64,000 nucleotides of DNA from Paucidesulfovibrio gracilis DSM 16080 (GCF_900167125.1 NZ_FUYC01000002.1:124001-188000); one strand, 5' to 3'; positions 51,507-61,083 are shown, counted from the stretch's first letter. Numbers and translations: made by a program. The notes: a model not told the origin generated them from the letters alone.

Positions 51507-52015
51507 TGTACGTATCCTGTTTCCTGGTGCAGGGTGAGGGTGACGGTGGAAGTGAGATCGGCGCGTGACTGCACCGTGATGGGTTGGTCTGCGAAATAGG
51601 GGAACACGGCCGAGGCATAGGGTATGCCGAATTGGTTGAAAATGGCGGTAAAGGCGGTGACGTTCACGCCCCGGGCCGTCATGTCCAGCCGCGAGCCTTC
51701 TTCCCCGGGCAGAGGACGTTCCGAAGATGCGTCGTCCGGGGAGGTGCCTTCAAAGAGCCAGCAGTCCCCGCCCTGGCATTTCATGCCCCAGGACTGGCCG
51801 GAACTCAGCGCCCGGGCCTGGGCGTATTGCAGATGGGAACGCAGCACGGCCGCCTGGGTCTGGGCGCGGGTATCCAGGCCGCCGACCTGTGTGGCCACGA
51901 TGGCGGAAACGATTCCGAGAATGATGATCACAACGGCCAGTTCCAGCATGGTGAATCCATGCCGGACTTCCCGGTGCGTTATCGGTGCATTCCGCATGTT
52001 TTTGGAAAGAAGCAT
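51503..52015 (-). CDS. FimT/GspH-like minor pilin (MshC position)
   Basis: 170 residues from ATG 52015, with AGGA close upstream; the frame is open to 52147. The leader ends REVRHG and the mature N-terminus is FTMLELAVVIIILGIVSAIV, with Glu at +5. AVLRSHLQYAQARALSSGQSWGM is characteristic of the GspH/FimT class, which caps the pseudopilus or pilus tip. A CQGGDC pair may form a disulphide. It is the first gene of the minor-pilin cluster and is divergent from the alkaline phosphatase gene, with 175 bases between. Confidence 0.85.
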   Translation of the reverse strand: MLLSKNMRNAPITHREVRHGFTMLELAVVIIILGIVSAIVATQVGGLDTRAQTQAAVLRSHLQYAQARALSSGQSWGMKCQGGDCWLFEGTSPDDASSERPLPGEEGSRLDMTARGVNVTAFTAIFNQFGIPYASAVFPYFADQPITVQSRADLTSTVTLTLHQETGYVQ

Positions 52016-52190
52016 TGTTCCTGAAACATAGCAAATCGGCTCCCTAGCGTAAAGCGCACGTGCGTCATCCAATCGCCGGAAAACCTTGACGCAGTTGCAA
52101 CATAACGACATCGGCCCGTCACCTGGAAAGCGTACTTCCTTGGGCATCGAAACAACCTGATTTCGTCACCCAGCAAAGGAGAATGGACTT

Positions 52191-53723
52191 ATGCGCAACC
52201 GTGCCCGAGCGTTGCCTTGTTTTTTTCTGGCGGCGTTGTTTTTGACCCTGACACTTTGTGCCTGCCAGGAGCAGGAGACGCAGACCCGGACCGAGCAACA
52301 GGCCGCGGCCACGCCTGCTGCGGAGACGCCTGCACATGCCAAATACGTTTTTTTCTTCATTGGTGACGGCATGGGGCTGCCCCAGCGCGCTGCCACCGAG
52401 CAGTTCCTCGGCCGCAAGCTCGTCATGGACGGGTTCCCGGCCCAGGGCATCACCACGACCACGGCGGCTGACCGTTTCATCACGGGATCCGCGGCCTCGG
52501 CCACGGCTTTGTGCACCGGTGCCAAGACCAACATCGGCTACGTGGGGGTGACTCCCGAACTGAAGCCGCTCAAGACTCTGGCGGAGATGGCCAAGGAAAA
52601 CGGTATGAAGGTGGGCATCGTGTCCAGCGTGTCCATTGACCATGCCACCCCTGCCGCGTTCTATGCCCATGTGAAGAGCCGGAGTATGTATCATGAGATC
52701 GACCATGCCCTGGTCGAATCCGGGTTTGATTTTTTTGGCGGCGGGGGATTGAAGGATCCGCGCGGCGAACGCAAACGGCGCAAGGATCCCGAGGCTCAAA
52801 CCCTGGGTGATGCCCTGAGCAAGGCCCGGGAAAACGGCTACACCTATGTCAACGACAAGGCCGCGTTCCAGGCGCTGACCCCGGCGGACGGCAAGGTCAT
52901 TGCCGTGAACGAGTGGTTGCAGGACAGCGGAGCCATGCCCTACGTGCTGGACATGACCGAAAAAGACATCACGCTGCCCGAGTTCACGTCCAAGGCCATT
53001 GAAATGCTTGATAACGACGACGGATTCTTCCTCATGGTGGAAGGCGGCAAGATCGACTGGGCCTGCCACGCCAATGATGCGGGTGCGGCCGTGACGAACA
53101 ACGCCTCCTTCGACGACGCCGTTGCCGTTGCCGTGGAATTCGCCAAGGCGCATCCCCGGGAAACGCTGATCGTGGTCACTGGCGACCATGAGTGCGGTGG
53201 ACTGACCCTGGGATTCGCGGGAACCAAATACGAAAGCTACTTTGATGTGCTCGGCGAGCAGAAAATGTCGTTCCAGAAGTTCACGGATGAAACGCTCCCC
53301 GCGTTCGTGAACCGCAATGCGCCCTTTGTGGAGCTGCAGCCCGTCATTGCCGAGAAGTTCGGTCTGCGCTTCCAGGGCAACGCCGATGAGGACCATCTGG
53401 TGCTCCAGCCCCATGAAGTGACCATGCTGGAGCAGGCCTATGCGCGTTCCCTGGCCGGGGAAACCGAGGGCGGCGGAGCCGAGGAATATTTGCTCTATGG
53501 CGAATACGATCCGTTGGCCGTGACCCTGACCCATCTTTTGAACCGGAAGGCTGGTCTGGCCTGGACGTCCTACAAACACACCGGTGTTCCTGTAAGCACT
53601 TCGGCCATGGGTGTCTCCGCCGAATTGTTCAACGGTGCCTACGACAACACGGACGTGGCTCTGAAGATCATGCAGGCCATGGGCATGGAGTCGAACGTTC
53701 ACTTCCTGGCCCAATCCAACTAA
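52191..53723 (+). CDS. phoA: Alkaline phosphatase (lipoprotein or secreted)
   Basis: 510 residues. The N-terminus has a signal with a possible lipobox (LCAC, Cys near 26). Metal and catalytic motifs are present: FIGDGMG, the nucleophile serine in ITGSAASATALCTG, SIDHATPAAFYAH, KIDWACHANDAGA and VTGDHECGG. Relative to E. coli PhoA, the residue before the nucleophile is Gly rather than Asp, and the residue before ATPAA is His rather than Asp. It releases phosphate from monoesters in the periplasm. The ribosome site is AAGGAG. It does not sit with phosphate-uptake genes. Confidence 0.93.
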   Translation: MRNRARALPCFFLAALFLTLTLCACQEQETQTRTEQQAAATPAAETPAHAKYVFFFIGDGMGLPQRAATEQFLGRKLVMDGFPAQGITTTTAADRFITGSAASATALCTGAKTNIGYVGVTPELKPLKTLAEMAKENGMKVGIVSSVSIDHATPAAFYAHVKSRSMYHEIDHALVESGFDFFGGGGLKDPRGERKRRKDPEAQTLGDALSKARENGYTYVNDKAAFQALTPADGKVIAVNEWLQDSGAMPYVLDMTEKDITLPEFTSKAIEMLDNDDGFFLMVEGGKIDWACHANDAGAAVTNNASFDDAVAVAVEFAKAHPRETLIVVTGDHECGGLTLGFAGTKYESYFDVLGEQKMSFQKFTDETLPAFVNRNAPFVELQPVIAEKFGLRFQGNADEDHLVLQPHEVTMLEQAYARSLAGETEGGGAEEYLLYGEYDPLAVTLTHLLNRKAGLAWTSYKHTGVPVSTSAMGVSAELFNGAYDNTDVALKIMQAMGMESNVHFLAQSN

Positions 53724-53750
53724 AAGCATCACCTCCACTCCCATCCCTCC

Positions 53751-53780
53751 GAGGGGGGCGGCTCCCGGGTCGTCCCCCTC
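53751..53780 (+). terminator. GC-rich hairpin after the alkaline phosphatase gene
   Basis: GAGGGGG (53751-53757) pairs with CCCCCTC (53774-53780) around a partly self-complementary centre. There is no T run, so it may slow rather than stop transcription into the YibE/F gene. Confidence 0.4.
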
Positions 53781-53799
53781 CCATTGCAAGGACGTGTCC

Positions 53800-54975
53800 A
53801 TGCCGAAGTTCTTTTCCGGTGCTGTTTGCATGTGTTGCGGCCGCTGGGGCGCGGACGCACTGCTAACCGTTGTGTTTTTACTGCTTTGTCTGGGGCTTTG
53901 GCTGATTCCCACGGGGTTTGAGCAGCGTTTGGACACGGATGCGGTCAGCTGCCGTGGCCGTGTCGTGGAGACCGATGATTCCGAGGTGCAGCGGTTGGGC
54001 ATGATCCTGGCCGGAGAACAGGACGTGACCCTGCGCCTTTTGGACGGTCCGTTTCAGGGACGGGTGGTTCGCGGACTCAACCCCCTGCTCGGTCAGATGG
54101 ACCGGGACAAGATTTTTCGGCCCGGGGACACGGCGTTGGTGGTGCTCACGCTGGACGCAAAAGGGGAAATCCGTACTGTGAATCCTCAAGATCACCACCG
54201 GTTGGGTGCGGAGTTGTTGTTGCTCGGCATGTTCGCACTGCTGCTTGTGGTGTTTGGAGGATGGACCGGAGCCAAAGCGTTGCTGTCCTTTGTGTTTGCC
54301 GCATTGATGATCTGGAAGGCGTTGGTTCCGCTGCTCCTCAAGGGGGTGCCGCCGTTGCCGCTTTGTCTGGGCGTGACCTCGCTGCTTTGCGGCGCTATTA
54401 TCTTTCTCGTGGCCGGGGTGGGGCGCAAAGGTGTCACTGCATTTTTGGGTGCGTTGCTCGGGGTGCTGGTCAGTGGAACGCTGGCGCATCTGTTCACCAA
54501 CACGTTGCATCTTCATGGCGCGATTCTCCCGTTTGCCGAAACGCTGCTTTATTCCGGGTATGCGCATCTGGATCTGACGGAAATTTTTGTGGCCGCCGTA
54601 TTTCTTGCTTCAAGCGGCGCGGTCATGGATCTGGCCATGGACGTGGCCGCCAGCATGGACGAGGTGGTGAGCAAGAATCCCGGCATGGGACGGGGCGAGG
54701 CGTTTTTTTCGGGGCTTCGCGTGGGGCGGGCCGTGGTGGGCACTATGACCACCACGTTGTTGCTCGCCTATTCCGGCGGCTACATCACCTTACTGATGGC
54801 GTTTATGGCTCAGGGGGTTCCTCTGACCAATACCTTCAACCTGGTTTATGTGGCCGGAGAGGTGCTCAAAACCCTGGTGGGAAGCTTCGGCCTGGTCTTG
54901 GTGGCCCCGTTTACGGCCGGGGCCGGAGCCATGATTCTGGTTCGCGGCGCCACACAGCGCAACCAATCCGGGTAG
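53800..54975 (+). CDS. YibE/F-family membrane protein
   Basis: 391 residues from ATG 53800 (AAGGA eight bases upstream); GTG 53794 is an alternative. One N-terminal transmembrane helix is followed by an extracytoplasmic beta domain (about 45-120), then seven or more transmembrane helices. FLASSGAVMDLAMDVAASMDEV and TMTTTLLLAYSGGYITLLM identify the YibE/F family, whose transport role is unknown. A CxxC (CMCC) sits near residue 12. The gene follows phoA closely. Confidence 0.9.
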   Translation: MPKFFSGAVCMCCGRWGADALLTVVFLLLCLGLWLIPTGFEQRLDTDAVSCRGRVVETDDSEVQRLGMILAGEQDVTLRLLDGPFQGRVVRGLNPLLGQMDRDKIFRPGDTALVVLTLDAKGEIRTVNPQDHHRLGAELLLLGMFALLLVVFGGWTGAKALLSFVFAALMIWKALVPLLLKGVPPLPLCLGVTSLLCGAIIFLVAGVGRKGVTAFLGALLGVLVSGTLAHLFTNTLHLHGAILPFAETLLYSGYAHLDLTEIFVAAVFLASSGAVMDLAMDVAASMDEVVSKNPGMGRGEAFFSGLRVGRAVVGTMTTTLLLAYSGGYITLLMAFMAQGVPLTNTFNLVYVAGEVLKTLVGSFGLVLVAPFTAGAGAMILVRGATQRNQSG

Positions 54976-55017
54976 ACGTTTGCCGGAAACGAGCGCGCTT
55001 TGGGGCGGGCCTTGGAG

Positions 55018-56691
55018 CTATTGTTGTTCGGCATTTTCCCAGTTGGGATGGGTGATGTCCTCAAAGGCGGTGATGGCGGCTACGGAGCCTTCTCCTATGG
55101 CCGTGACGATTTGCTGGACGCCGCCCGTAATGTCGCCGCAGGCGTACACCATTTTTCGGTTTGTGCGCATCTGCTTGTCCACCTTGATGAATCCGGCGCT
55201 GTCCAACTCCAGGTTCAGGGACTGGGCCAGTTCGTTGTGGGGTGTGTAGCCGACGGCGATGAAGACCCCGTCCAGGTCCAGGCTTCGGGTTTCCCCGGTT
55301 GTGGTATCGCGTAGGGTCACACTATGGGCGCGTCCGTTGCTGCCGTGGATTTCCTCCACCACGGTATTCCAGAGCACGGGGATGTGTTCGCGCTGTAGGG
55401 AGTCCTGAAGATGCTTCTGGGCGCGGAAGCTGTCCCGGCGGTGGATCACGGTCACGTCGATGCCCAGGTTTTTGAGGTGCAGGGCGTCGGTAAGGGCGGT
55501 GTTGCCGCCGCCCACCACGGCTACTCTCTTGCTTTTATAGAGATATCCGTCGCAGGAGGCGCAATAGTTGACGCCCGAACCGAGATACTCTTCCTCCCCG
55601 GGAATGCCGAGTTTACGATAGGTGGCGCCCGTGGCCAGAATCAGTGCCTTGGTCGAATATTCTCCCCTGGGGGTGCGGCAGAGCAGACGGCCGTCCTGTG
55701 ACGTCACATCACTCACGCCTTCCCCTTCCTGCACGGTGGCGTATTTTCTGGCGTGGTCGGTCATGATCTCCATGAGTGTCTTGCCCGGCACCGAGGTGAA
55801 GCCCGGGTAATTTTCCACCATGGGGGTCAGGGCGACCTGTCCGCCGATGACGCCCTGCTCAAGGACCACGGTATTCAGCCCGCTGCGCACAGCGTAGATG
55901 GCCGCGGTAAGACCGGCAGGGCCGGCCCCCGCAATGACCACGTCGTATTCCCCGGGTTCGGCCTCGGGCAGATCCATCTCCGTCCGGGCGTCCAGTTCTT
56001 CCGCGTTTTTCAGCCCGAGCAGCTCCAGGGCAAAGCGTTCCTCAGGCAAAAGCCCGAGTTGTTCGTATTCGCCGTCGTTAAACACGGTGTGCGGAACGGA
56101 ACCTACATTGTATTTGGAAGAAAGTTCGGGATGTTCATCCGCTTCCACGCATTCTGCGGAGACCAGTTCGGGGCGTTCAATGGCGCAGCGAAAGGCGTTG
56201 AGCACCTGACCTGGGCAGTATGGACAGGTGGGCGTGACAAAGACCTGGGCTTTGCGCGGCTGGTCCAGGTGGCCAAGAATGGCCCGGGATGTTTCGGAAA
56301 GCCCGCTGTCCCCGCGTGAGGCCAGCAGCAGGGCCGTGAGGAACGAGCGGCCTTCTTCTCCCACGGGGGCGCCGGTGAATCGAATGTCGTACCGGTCCGG
56401 TGCGATGCGTAGTACCGGGGAGCTGGTGATGTTGTTGTTCTGCGCTTCCTCACTCTCCAGGCCGTGGAATTCGGGCCGGATGCGCTGGTTAATGCGCTGG
56501 AGGTCGTGCAGCAGCTTTTCCACGTATTCATTATAGGCATCATTGAGTCCCGGAGCCGTGAAGACCTGTACCAAGACCTCCCGCTCCAGCCCCTTGAATA
56601 ATTCCTGCAGGCGGTCGCGGGCCTCCTTGGGCAGAAACCAATCCTGGTCGTTGCCTGTTTGGTCTTGGGTGTGGTGATCATGATCGGTCAT
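55018..56691 (-). CDS. Thioredoxin reductase-like flavoprotein with N-terminal glutaredoxin domains (AhpF-like)
   Basis: 557 residues from ATG 56691 (GGGAG upstream); ATG 56721 is an alternative with a weaker site. Residues about 20-230 hold two tandem thioredoxin folds, the second with CPYC in TPTCPYCPGQ. Residues about 255-557 are the thioredoxin-reductase part: FAD motif VIAGAGPAGLTAAIYA, redox pair in NYCASCDGYL, NADPH motif VVGGGNTALTDALHL, and C-terminal ACGDITGG. Electrons should flow from NAD(P)H through FAD and CASC to CPYC, then to an unknown partner such as a peroxiredoxin, as in AhpF. No peroxiredoxin gene is adjacent. Confidence 0.92.
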   Translation of the reverse strand: MTDHDHHTQDQTGNDQDWFLPKEARDRLQELFKGLEREVLVQVFTAPGLNDAYNEYVEKLLHDLQRINQRIRPEFHGLESEEAQNNNITSSPVLRIAPDRYDIRFTGAPVGEEGRSFLTALLLASRGDSGLSETSRAILGHLDQPRKAQVFVTPTCPYCPGQVLNAFRCAIERPELVSAECVEADEHPELSSKYNVGSVPHTVFNDGEYEQLGLLPEERFALELLGLKNAEELDARTEMDLPEAEPGEYDVVIAGAGPAGLTAAIYAVRSGLNTVVLEQGVIGGQVALTPMVENYPGFTSVPGKTLMEIMTDHARKYATVQEGEGVSDVTSQDGRLLCRTPRGEYSTKALILATGATYRKLGIPGEEEYLGSGVNYCASCDGYLYKSKRVAVVGGGNTALTDALHLKNLGIDVTVIHRRDSFRAQKHLQDSLQREHIPVLWNTVVEEIHGSNGRAHSVTLRDTTTGETRSLDLDGVFIAVGYTPHNELAQSLNLELDSAGFIKVDKQMRTNRKMVYACGDITGGVQQIVTAIGEGSVAAITAFEDITHPNWENAEQQ

Positions 56692-57011
56692 GGCGTGCTC
56701 CCGGGCAGGATGTCTGGACATTTCTGGAGGCGCTTCAGCAATTGACGCGCCGCAAGGCGTTACAATTGGGAGTAGGATACCTTTTTTGTCTGGAAAGGCA
56801 ACCGGGGGTCGGGGCAGCCATGGGTCGAGCTGTCTGGAATCAGGAGGAAAATAACATCTCCGAGCGGATTCGGAGGCTTTGGATTGATTAGATAAATATA
56901 GTTAACAATGTAAACTTGCTCAATATACTGTGTAGCAAGGGTTTACAGGTGAATCATGGCTTGTTAGGAGTAATCTTTACTGACTTTTAAAAATCGTAAC
57001 AAACGAGAATC
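56692..57011. other. Intergenic region between divergent genes
   Basis: 320 bases separating the AhpF-like gene and the small anchored protein gene. The right half (56860-57000) is AT-rich and contains the promoter at 56902-56929. No coding potential is seen. Confidence 0.5.
56902..56929 (+). promoter_or_regulatory. Sigma-70-type promoter
   Basis: TTAACA (56902-56907) and TATACT (56924-56929), each one base off consensus, are 16 bases apart. The predicted start near 56936 leaves a leader of about 75 bases before the gene at 57012. Confidence 0.55.
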
Positions 57012-57488
57012 ATGAAGTTTTCATCCGCATTCCTGTTGGTCGGAGCCTTGATTGCCCTGGGTATGCTTTCCCATCAATGGGGCTTTCGCCTGGGAGGTAT
57101 GGGGGACTCGCTGGCCAAGGTGTCCATCAAATGGCGTCTGCCCGCAGCCGGACCCGACGGCCGGGGCTTGGACGACAAGGACATGACCCGCACCAGAGCC
57201 GCACTGGATAGCCAGGCCCGGCACCTGCGCAGCGCCGAGGTGATGGTGGACCGTAATCCCCTGCGGTCCAGGGACACCATGGACGGCTCCCTGCGCAAGG
57301 CGGCCAGGTATCGCATGCGGCTGGAGTTGGCCAACGGCATTTTGCTGGAATCGCGTGAACGGTTGGTGGATTGGGATCATTTGGATGCGTCCATGGCCCG
57401 GACCGTGAAGGAGACGTTCGTGGCCTATCGCAAAATGCGCGAGCAGCATGACTTGGACGGGTCGGTGCGGGAGATCAAAAATTTTTAG
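57012..57488 (+). CDS. Small membrane-anchored or secreted protein of unknown function
   Basis: 158 residues. Residues 1-23 form a hydrophobic signal or anchor (FSSAFLLVGALIALGMLS), not followed by a clear cleavage site. The rest is basic and helical, rich in Arg, Asp and Met (RTRAALDSQARHLRSAEVMVDRN), ending in IKNF. It faces the hybrid kinase gene at 57546, with 57 bases between the stops. No family is recognised. Composition matches the neighbours. Confidence 0.65.
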   Translation: MKFSSAFLLVGALIALGMLSHQWGFRLGGMGDSLAKVSIKWRLPAAGPDGRGLDDKDMTRTRAALDSQARHLRSAEVMVDRNPLRSRDTMDGSLRKAARYRMRLELANGILLESRERLVDWDHLDASMARTVKETFVAYRKMREQHDLDGSVREIKNF

Positions 57489-57545
57489 TCCCGTGTCATG
57501 GGGGCGCCTCCTGGCATGTCGGAAGGGAAGTCCCCTCAGTGCGGG

Positions 57546-60293
57546 TCACGCGGTTCCGGGACGGCTGAACCGTTTGAGTTCCTTTCGTAGCTCCTCCATC
57601 TCCACGGGCTTGGCCAGATAGCTGTTCATTCCCGCCTTGAGGAACGTTTCCCGGTCCCCTTCCATGGCATGCGCCGTGAGCGCGAGGATGGGGATTTTTT
57701 TGGGATTCACTCCGCTCTTGCCACTACGAATTTGTTTTGTGGCTTCCAGTCCGTCCATGTCGGGCATCTGTACGTCCATGAGAATGCAGTCAAAGCGTTC
57801 ATCCTTGAGCTTTCGCAGGGCTTCCCGCCCTGTGGACACACTTTGTGTCACATACCCCAGGCGTTGCAGCAGACGCTCCACAGTGATGCGGTTGACCCTG
57901 TCGTCCTCGGCCAGCAGTACACGTCCGCAGTGACGGGCATCCGTGTGGCAGAGGGATTGGTCCTCACTTTTTTTCACCTCGCCCCGGGGCGTTTTGGTGG
58001 CAATGGAGAACCGCACGGTGGTGCCTTGATCCAGGGCGCTGTGGATGGAAACATCGCCGCCCATGAGCCGAACCAGACGCCGTACAATGGAAAGTCCCAG
58101 GCCCGCTCCCTGGTGGAGTCGGGTATGGGAACCGTCCACCTGGGTGAAGCTCTCAAAGATACGGTCGAGCTGGTCTTCGGGAATGCCGATGCCTGTGTCC
58201 GTCACAGCAATATGCAAAAAATTGACGCCGTCCTCCCGCGACATGGAGCAATGCAGGGTGATGCCTCCCTGGTCCGTGAATTTGATGGCGTTGCCGAGCA
58301 GGTTGAAGAGCACCTGGCGCAGGCGGCCGGGGTCGGTTCGGATCGGCTCTGCTTCCGGCGTTTCAAACCGGCTTTCCAGGCGAAGGCCTTTGGCGTTGGC
58401 CTGGGGGCGGAGGGATTCCACCACGAGGTTGACCACTTCCCGCAGGTCGAAGTCTTCTTCATGCAGGCGAAGGTTGCCGGATTCCACCTGGGAGAGGCTG
58501 AGGATGTCGTTCAGCAGCGTGAGCAGGCTGCGCCCGGAATTGAGCGCCACGGTGACCATCTCGCTCAGGTCGTCGGGCAGTTCGGCGAGCTGGATGAGTT
58601 GCAGCATGCCCAGCACGCCGTTGAGCGGGGTACGGATTTCATGGCTCATGTTGGCCAGAAATTCGGTTTTGGCAAGGTTGGCGGACTCGGCCCGTTCCTT
58701 GGCGCGTTCCAGCCGTTGATACATGTCCCGGCGTTCCGTCACATCCGTGATGAATCCTTCGAACACGATTTCGCCGTCGTCCTGCCGGGTGGCGCGCAGG
58801 GATTCGCTGACCCAGATGATCTGGCCATCCTTGCGGCGCATCCGCACTTCCTGCTCCGCCATGCCCGAGCGGTTGGCCAGCTCCTGAAATCGTTCCCGTT
58901 GCCCCGGATCCACATAGAGCTGGCGGGCTATATCCTGAATGTTTTTGATCAGATTCTTAGGGGAGGAATAGCCCAGGATGCGGGCCAGCGCAGGATTGGC
59001 ATTCAGGAACCTTCCGTCCGCGGTGCTGCGGAATACGCCCATGACCGCGGCCTCGAATAGTCGCAGATAGCGTTGTTCGGCCTGGACCAGGGCTTGTTGC
59101 GTACGCCGAATTTCCGTCACATCCGTGGCCACCTGGATTTTGGCCAGCCGTCCGTCAATCCAGCGAATCAGTGTGTCTTGATTTAAAAAACGTCTTTGAT
59201 CCAAAGGGTTGTCGTCTTCCCAGGTCCGTTGCGCGGGGATGCCTTTGCGCAACATTTGGGGCAGTGGACATGTGGGGCATGGCTCGGTTTGTTCTCGAAA
59301 TGCCTGCCAACAGGGTCGTCCTTCCATGTTGCCGCCGAAGCGTTGGCGCATGCGTTTGTTCATGAACAGAATTTCATAGGTCTGCGCGTCGGCGACAAAG
59401 ACGTCCGCCGGGATGCTGTCCATGACCCTGGCCAGAATTTCATTGGAACGACGCAGGGTTTGTTCCATATCGTGCCGATGGGTCACGTCGCTGAAGAGCA
59501 CGGCCATACTGCGGGGACCGGTTGGAAAAGCGGCCACGGAATAGACCCCGTGGAGTTTGGGGGAATGATATTCCAGCCGGGGGTATTGCCAGGATCTGCC
59601 TTCGCGAAGTACTTCACGAAATTCTTGGGAAACTTGTTCCAGACCGGGGAATGCCTGGTCAAAGGTGCGGCCCAGGAGAGAATTCGTTGGAATGCCGGTA
59701 ATTTGTTCCGCAGCAGGGTTGCCCGCCGTGAGCACGAGTTCGTTGCCTTGCAGCTCATAAAAGTAAATACCGCTGGGGCTTTGCTCGAAGAAAGAGCGGT
59801 AGTTGCGTTCGCTTTCACGCAGGCGTTTTTCCGCGGCCTTGCGTTGGGTGATGTCATGCAGGATGCAGTGGGTCTGCTGGAATCGGCCTTGTTTGTCGTG
59901 TCCTACGCGACCTTCAAAGGAGACCAGAACAGGGCTGCCGTCCTTGCGGCGCATGAGAAATTCCACCTCGTGGATTTCACCCTGTTCCTTGAAGCATGGG
60001 AAATGTTGTTCAAAATGTTGCAGGAAGTCGGGATCAAGGAACTGACCGAACCACTTGCCGACCACTTCATCCCGTTCGTACCCCAGAGTATCCAGCCAGG
60101 CCTGGTTTACATCCAGGATCCGGCCTTCGTCGTCCAGGGACTGGTAGCCCAGGGGAGCGCGTTCAAACAGCAGCCGGAAATAGCCGCGAGACTCTTCTAC
60201 TTGCGCCCGGAGATGCCGATTTTCCTCCTCAAGTCGGCGCATCCGTTCGGCCGTGTCCATGGAGGACGAAGGCCGGTGGGTGCCGTTTCTCAT
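57546..60293 (-). CDS. Multi-PAS hybrid sensor histidine kinase
   Basis: 915 residues, no transmembrane segment. A coiled coil (1-35) is followed by four PAS domains (about 38-160, 165-280, 290-405 and 415-530). The third PAS contains the cysteine motif PCW...PCPTCPLPQM. HisKA has NMSHEIRTPLNG with H551; the HATPase has NLLGNAIKF, DTGIGIPE and GAGLGLSIV. The C-terminal receiver (about 785-905) has D840 in LMDVQMPDMDG. Cytoplasmic PAS signals such as redox state or ligands are likely inputs. It is separated from the LysE gene by about 365 bases of its own promoter side and faces the small protein at 57012. Confidence 0.93.
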   Translation of the reverse strand: MRNGTHRPSSSMDTAERMRRLEEENRHLRAQVEESRGYFRLLFERAPLGYQSLDDEGRILDVNQAWLDTLGYERDEVVGKWFGQFLDPDFLQHFEQHFPCFKEQGEIHEVEFLMRRKDGSPVLVSFEGRVGHDKQGRFQQTHCILHDITQRKAAEKRLRESERNYRSFFEQSPSGIYFYELQGNELVLTAGNPAAEQITGIPTNSLLGRTFDQAFPGLEQVSQEFREVLREGRSWQYPRLEYHSPKLHGVYSVAAFPTGPRSMAVLFSDVTHRHDMEQTLRRSNEILARVMDSIPADVFVADAQTYEILFMNKRMRQRFGGNMEGRPCWQAFREQTEPCPTCPLPQMLRKGIPAQRTWEDDNPLDQRRFLNQDTLIRWIDGRLAKIQVATDVTEIRRTQQALVQAEQRYLRLFEAAVMGVFRSTADGRFLNANPALARILGYSSPKNLIKNIQDIARQLYVDPGQRERFQELANRSGMAEQEVRMRRKDGQIIWVSESLRATRQDDGEIVFEGFITDVTERRDMYQRLERAKERAESANLAKTEFLANMSHEIRTPLNGVLGMLQLIQLAELPDDLSEMVTVALNSGRSLLTLLNDILSLSQVESGNLRLHEEDFDLREVVNLVVESLRPQANAKGLRLESRFETPEAEPIRTDPGRLRQVLFNLLGNAIKFTDQGGITLHCSMSREDGVNFLHIAVTDTGIGIPEDQLDRIFESFTQVDGSHTRLHQGAGLGLSIVRRLVRLMGGDVSIHSALDQGTTVRFSIATKTPRGEVKKSEDQSLCHTDARHCGRVLLAEDDRVNRITVERLLQRLGYVTQSVSTGREALRKLKDERFDCILMDVQMPDMDGLEATKQIRSGKSGVNPKKIPILALTAHAMEGDRETFLKAGMNSYLAKPVEMEELRKELKRFSRPGTA

Positions 60294-60393
60294 GCATGCC
60301 CCCCTGATCTGCGATGGTTTTCCCAGATAGGAATACCACAGTCGCGGGGTTCTGCAAATCGAAACCCGTTGCAGGCAGGGGCGGGTGGGGGTT

Positions 60394-61029
60394 TTAGAGC
60401 AGGCCGCGCACTAAGTTCCAGGCGTCACGCAGGAGGAACAGGCCGAATAGGCCGAGCAGCAGGGCCAGAATTTTGAGCAGCAGGGCATAGGCCCGGCCGC
60501 GGAGAAAAGCGCGGGAACGCGCCGTAAGCAGGGCCACCGTCACCTTGGCTCCCACGATGCAGCAATAAAAAGACGAGAGAAAAAGAATCGGGGCGAGAAC
60601 GCCGTGCTCTTGGTAATCGCGCAGCAGCATGGGCGCACCCACGCCGAACCAGAACAGGTAGGGATGGGGATTAAGCAGGTTGGTGATCATGCCCTTGCGC
60701 AGGGACAGGGAGCGCCGTTCCACTCCGGGGGGCAGGTTCATGGGCGCGGTCCAGGTTTGTCTGGCCATGTGCAGTACCACCACACCGCCCATGGCCGAGA
60801 GAATGCCCAATGCCCAGGAGAACCGGGCCAGTTCGGCCAGCAGCAGAACGCTGAGCAGAATGATGGGCGGGTCCGTGAGCAGGGGGGCCATGGCCACACG
60901 AATCCCGCCGCGTATTCCCTGTGTCAGGGTCTCGGTGAGTACCAGGGTCAGAAGCGGTCCGGGAGCGGCTCCGGCGGAAAGACCGAGAACGGCTCCGGCC
61001 AACAGGCTGGAAAGATACGGATCCGGCAT
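60394..61029 (-). CDS. LysE/RhtB-family amino-acid exporter
   Basis: 211 residues from ATG 61029; a TTG at 61059 would add ten residues. About six transmembrane helices are present. GLSAGAAPGPLLTLVLTETLTQG near the N-terminus is the family motif (GPGP variant AAPGPL), and NLLNPHPYLFWFGVGAP is also typical. LysE proteins export amino acids or small metabolites; the substrate cannot be inferred. It lies 54 bases downstream of the hybrid kinase at 61084 on the same strand. Confidence 0.88.
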   Translation of the reverse strand: MPDPYLSSLLAGAVLGLSAGAAPGPLLTLVLTETLTQGIRGGIRVAMAPLLTDPPIILLSVLLLAELARFSWALGILSAMGGVVVLHMARQTWTAPMNLPPGVERRSLSLRKGMITNLLNPHPYLFWFGVGAPMLLRDYQEHGVLAPILFLSSFYCCIVGAKVTVALLTARSRAFLRGRAYALLLKILALLLGLFGLFLLRDAWNLVRGLL

Positions 61030-61083
61030 CCCCGGGGTATGCCTCGGAATGGGCCGCAAGGCAACCCCGGCGGAGCGGGCGTT

